The position numbers and the translations under genes were made by a program. Under the pieces are notes generated by a model, which saw nothing but the letters and a program-made list of their open reading frames with translations, ran no database searches and had not been told where the DNA came from. Shown in pieces: positions 6,785 through 9,196 of a DNA stretch of 9,196 bases. The stretch is from contig JAAZJI010000218.1 in NCBI GenBank assembly GCA_012800465.1, positions 1-9,196 of the forward strand, read 5' to 3'. Origin of the DNA: Spirochaetales bacterium. Lineage in GTDB: Bacteria; Spirochaetota; Spirochaetia; Sphaerochaetales; Sphaerochaetaceae. Numbering within the stretch: the stretch's first letter is position 1; the number at the start of each line of letters is the position of its first letter.

Positions 6785-7255
6785 ATGAAATCCCGCCACA
6801 ACCGCCTGGCAGTCGTCAAGGAACTCATCCGGAACAACCGGATCGACAACCAGGACACCCTCCTTTCCATGCTCAAAGTAGAAGGATTCACCGTCACGCA
6901 AGCGACCCTCTCCCGCGACCTGAAGATGCTGAAGGTCGGAAAGATCAGCGACGGCTGGTCGGGCTACTACTACAGCCTGCCCGAAAACGACCTGGTCAGC
7001 GAATCGGAGAAAAGCTACATCCAGGATGTCCGCCGAGGGATCATCTCCATCGAGTTCAGCGGTAACTTCGGTGTGGTGAAGACCCGACCGGGGCACGCCA
7101 ACAGCGTCGGAATCGCATTGGACATCCTGGCCATCCCCGAGATCCTCGGAACCCTGGCCGGCGATGATACGATCTTCATCATTCTCCGAGAAGGAATGAC
7201 GAAGGAAGACTTGCTGGAGTCCTTCAAGACCCGCATCCCAGATATAGAGGAATAA
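6785..7255 (+). CDS. argR: Arginine repressor ArgR
   Basis: The 156-residue length matches the family's usual 150-160. The N-terminal winged helix-turn-helix (about 1-60) contains the recognition-helix signature TVTQATLSRDLKML (36-49). The C-terminal hexamerisation and arginine-binding domain has VKTRPGHANSVGIALD (98-113) and GTLAGDDTIF (122-131), with the Asp pair D127-D128 expected to contact L-arginine. The start at 6785 is chosen over an in-frame ATG at 6686 because TAAGGAG (6768-6774) stands 10 nt before it and homologs begin at this point; the longer version would also cover the putative operator. ArgR with arginine normally represses biosynthesis genes and activates catabolic ones. No arginine gene is in the window, and the gene is followed after 3 nt by pgi. 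Confidence 0.95.
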   Translation: MKSRHNRLAVVKELIRNNRIDNQDTLLSMLKVEGFTVTQATLSRDLKMLKVGKISDGWSGYYYSLPENDLVSESEKSYIQDVRRGIISIEFSGNFGVVKTRPGHANSVGIALDILAIPEILGTLAGDDTIFIILREGMTKEDLLESFKTRIPDIEE

Positions 7256-7258
7256 TCC

Positions 7259-8827
7259 ATGAAGTACATCAATCTCACTGAAGCGAGCGCATTCAAGGCG
7301 CTTGAGCGTGCTCCGAAGGTCGGAAGCAAAGACCTGCTGACGAAGAAACGGATCCAGAGCTGCTCCGTTCCATCCGCACAGGGCGTGGCCTACAACTACG
7401 CCGCGATGCCGGTGACCGAGGAGATCCTCACCCATCTCCAGGCGCTGAGCGATGAGCTCAGGCTCACCGAGAAGTACCAGATCCTTCTCGACGGGGCGGT
7501 GATGAACACCGGCGAGAAGCGGCTGGTCCTTCACCACCTCACCCGGGGGCAGATCGGAAAGAACGTCATGGTCGACGGAGAGGACAAGGGGGAGTTCTAC
7601 AGGAAGGAGCTCTCCAAGGTCCGGGCCTTCAGCGAGGAGGTCCGCTCAAAGACCCTCCTCCTCTCCACCGGAAAGCCGGTCTCCCACGTCGTGCAGATCG
7701 GAATCGGCGGCAGCGACCTCGGTCCCCTGGCCCTCTACCTCGCCTTGAAGGATTGGGCGCAGCGGGAGGGGAAGGAGCACATCCCCGCCTCCTTCATCTC
7801 GAACGTCGACCCGGACGACCCAAGCGCCGTCCTTTCCGCCCTCGACCCGGAAGAGACGCTCTTCATCCTCGTCTCCAAGAGCGGAACCACGCTGGAGACC
7901 CTGACCAACCAGCGGTTCGTCGAGGCGTGGCTGAAAAAGGGGAACCCCGCGATCGACCCCGCCCGGCACATCGTGGCGGTCACCAGCAAGACCAGCCCCC
8001 TGGCCAAAAGCGAGGAGGTCTTCCGCTCCTTCTTCTTCGACGACTACGTCGGAGGCCGATACTCCTCCACGAGCGCGGTCGGCGGAGCCATCCTCTCGAT
8101 CGCCTTCGGCTTCGAGGTCTTCGAAGCGCTCCTCAAAGGGGCCCACGAGGCGGACAAGGCGGCCCTTCATCCCCAGGTGAAGGAGAACGCCGCGCTTCTG
8201 GACGCCCTGATCGGCGTATATCTGAGAAACGTCCTCGGCTACCCGACGACGGCGATCCTCCCCTACAGCCAGGGGCTCAGCCGCTTCCCCGCCCACCTGC
8301 AGCAATTGGACATGGAGTCCAACGGCAAGCAGGTGGACCGGGACGGCGAACCCGTCTCCTATCCGACCGGGCCGGTCATCTTCGGCGAGCCGGGAACCAA
8401 CGGCCAGCACTCCTTCTATCAGCTCCTCCACCAGGGGACCGACATCGTGCCGTTGCAGTTCATCGGCTTCAGCGAAAGCCAGCGGAAGGACGACCTCGTC
8501 GTTCAAAACTCGACGAGCCAGGAGAAGCTTGTGGCCAACCTCGTCGCCCAGATCGTCGCCTTCGCCCTCGGCAAGGATGATCCGGACCCCAACAAGCGCT
8601 TCGAAGGGAATCGTCCCTCCAGCCTGCTGTATGCCAAGCGCCTTACCCCCGAGGTGCTGGGAACCCTCTTGGCCCACTATGAGAACAAGGTGATGTTCCA
8701 GGGCTTCGCCTGGAACCTCAACTCCTTCGACCAGGAGGGGGTCCAGCTCGGAAAGGTCCTCGCCACCAAGGTCCTTCAAGGGGCGGAAGGCGATGAGATT
8801 CTCCAAGCCTATCGAAATCTATTCTGA
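7259..8827 (+). CDS. pgi: Glucose-6-phosphate isomerase
   Basis: This 522-residue cytosolic enzyme interconverts glucose 6-phosphate and fructose 6-phosphate in glycolysis and gluconeogenesis. Sugar-isomerase signatures are visible: QIGIGGSDLGP (146-156), the phosphate-binding SKSGTTLET (206-214), DYVGGRYSSTSAVG (262-275) and the closing FDQEGVQLGK (490-499). Catalytic residues align as R267 (GGR), E353 (MESNGK), H384 (NGQH) and K499. The E-to-H spacing of 31 equals that of mammalian PGI (E358/H389), so the enzyme should be active. Phrases such as NRPSSLLYAK and YENKVMFQGFAWNLNSFDQEG resemble the chlamydial/spirochaetal subgroup more than E. coli Pgi. The ribosome site AGAGG lies in the last codons of argR, so the two genes are probably translationally coupled. 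A strong terminator follows the stop. Confidence 0.97.
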   Translation: MKYINLTEASAFKALERAPKVGSKDLLTKKRIQSCSVPSAQGVAYNYAAMPVTEEILTHLQALSDELRLTEKYQILLDGAVMNTGEKRLVLHHLTRGQIGKNVMVDGEDKGEFYRKELSKVRAFSEEVRSKTLLLSTGKPVSHVVQIGIGGSDLGPLALYLALKDWAQREGKEHIPASFISNVDPDDPSAVLSALDPEETLFILVSKSGTTLETLTNQRFVEAWLKKGNPAIDPARHIVAVTSKTSPLAKSEEVFRSFFFDDYVGGRYSSTSAVGGAILSIAFGFEVFEALLKGAHEADKAALHPQVKENAALLDALIGVYLRNVLGYPTTAILPYSQGLSRFPAHLQQLDMESNGKQVDRDGEPVSYPTGPVIFGEPGTNGQHSFYQLLHQGTDIVPLQFIGFSESQRKDDLVVQNSTSQEKLVANLVAQIVAFALGKDDPDPNKRFEGNRPSSLLYAKRLTPEVLGTLLAHYENKVMFQGFAWNLNSFDQEGVQLGKVLATKVLQGAEGDEILQAYRNLF

Positions 8828-8831
8828 CTCG

Positions 8832-8853
8832 AAGCCCCTTCGGGGGCTTTTTT
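8832..8853 (+). terminator. Rho-independent terminator of argR-pgi
   Basis: The stem AAGCCCC (8832-8838) pairs with GGGGCTT (8843-8849) around a UUCG tetraloop closed by C-G, and the stem runs into TTTTTT (8848-8853). It starts 4 nt after the pgi stop codon. This is a textbook intrinsic terminator and separates the ABC transporter gene as its own unit. Confidence 0.93.
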
Positions 8854-8887
8854 CATGGAGAATCGATCCCTTTTCCTCCTCTTTCGG

Positions 8888-8916
8888 TTGTCTACGATAT
8901 CCAAGTTCGGTACTAT
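8888..8916 (+). promoter_or_regulatory. Candidate promoter of the ABC transporter gene
   Basis: TTGTCT (8888-8893) and TACTAT (8911-8916) are spaced by 17 nt and match 4 and 5 of 6 consensus bases. The predicted start of transcription, about 8922-8924, is only a few bases from the ATG at 8926. The message would be almost leaderless, or the true promoter is elsewhere between the terminator and the gene. Confidence 0.42.
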
Positions 8917-8925
8917 CGGAAGCAC

Positions 8926-9196
8926 ATGATACCGGCATTGAGAAAACAAGCGGTGGGAAACCGCCTTCCGACATTTCTGACCATCCTCTTCGTCCTTCTC
9001 GAGGTCGCCATGGACGTCACGATCCCCTACCTGATGGCGAATCTGCTTGATCGGGGAATCAGCGGCGCTTCGATGAACGAGATCATCTTCTGGGGGGCGA
9101 TCCTGCTTCTTTGCAGCTTTGTCGCCCTTGCCTTCGGAATTCTCAGCGGGCACTTCGCCGCCCGGGCTTCGACGGGGTTCGCCCGCAACGTACGGA
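8926..9196 (+). CDS. ABC exporter half-transporter, N-terminal fragment
   Basis: Ninety codons are visible before the right edge. The sequence starts with a short basic segment, then a membrane helix (about 13-35, LPTFLTILFVLLEVAMDVTIPYL). LMANLLDRGISG follows, then a second helix (about 56-78, IIFWGAILLLCSFVALAFGILSG) leading into HFAARASTGFARNVR. This is the usual opening of type-1 exporter (MsbA/LmrA-like) transmembrane domains, with the GI motif after helix 1 and the A-R-A-S/R-N-x-R turn after helix 2. The nucleotide-binding domain would lie outside the window. No in-frame start exists upstream before the terminator, and GGAAG lies 3 nt before this ATG. Such proteins often come as adjacent heterodimer pairs. 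The substrate cannot be inferred. Confidence 0.85.
   Translation, partial: MIPALRKQAVGNRLPTFLTILFVLLEVAMDVTIPYLMANLLDRGISGASMNEIIFWGAILLLCSFVALAFGILSGHFAARASTGFARNVR

Noticed and set aside
7646..8806. 386-codon minus-strand frame and a 275-codon plus-strand frame overlapping pgi
   Set aside because: Pgi carries all catalytic residues and signatures. The overlapping frames are compositional shadows.

Overview
The window carries five clear genes and one partial gene in three blocks. No RNA gene, insertion sequence, CRISPR array or phage gene was seen. The organism looks like an anaerobic bacterium. The main evidence is a very large 2-hydroxyacyl-CoA dehydratase activase-type protein, a family found mostly in strict anaerobes. 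The glucose-6-phosphate isomerase is of the compact roughly 520-535 residue kind known from spirochaetes and chlamydiae, so a spirochaete-like host is possible. That is only an inference, and I cannot name a species.

Block 1 (1-4211, minus strand) is dominated by one uninterrupted reading frame from the left edge to 3653. It encodes at least 1217 residues of a fused activase/dehydratase-like protein: two ASKHA ATPase modules with paired cluster cysteines, a four-cysteine knot, a DUF2229 module and an HgdB-like module. Its C-terminus lies outside the window. The long plus-strand frames across this stretch are antisense shadows. Upstream of it is about 560 bases without a confident gene, holding a candidate promoter, an inverted repeat, two small overlapping reading frames and two hairpins.

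Block 2 (4212-6631, minus strand) is a two-gene membrane operon: lemA, then a DUF2207 (YciQ-like) protein. The two overlap by one base, and a hairpin follows the second stop. Block 3 (6632-9196, plus strand) diverges from lemA. It begins with an arginine repressor gene whose promoter region contains two ARG-box-like sites with centres 21 bp apart, the spacing of classical ArgR operators. Three bases after argR comes pgi (glucose-6-phosphate isomerase), ended by a textbook UUCG-loop terminator. A separate gene for an ABC exporter half-transporter then starts and runs off the right edge.

Base composition changes near 4180. Sampled lines of blocks 2 and 3 are about 55-68% GC with C/G-ending codons. 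Block 1 samples are about 45-62% with mixed codons, suggesting different histories. The most interesting items are the architecture of the activase fusion, the paired putative ArgR operator controlling argR-pgi, and the structured leader before the activase gene.
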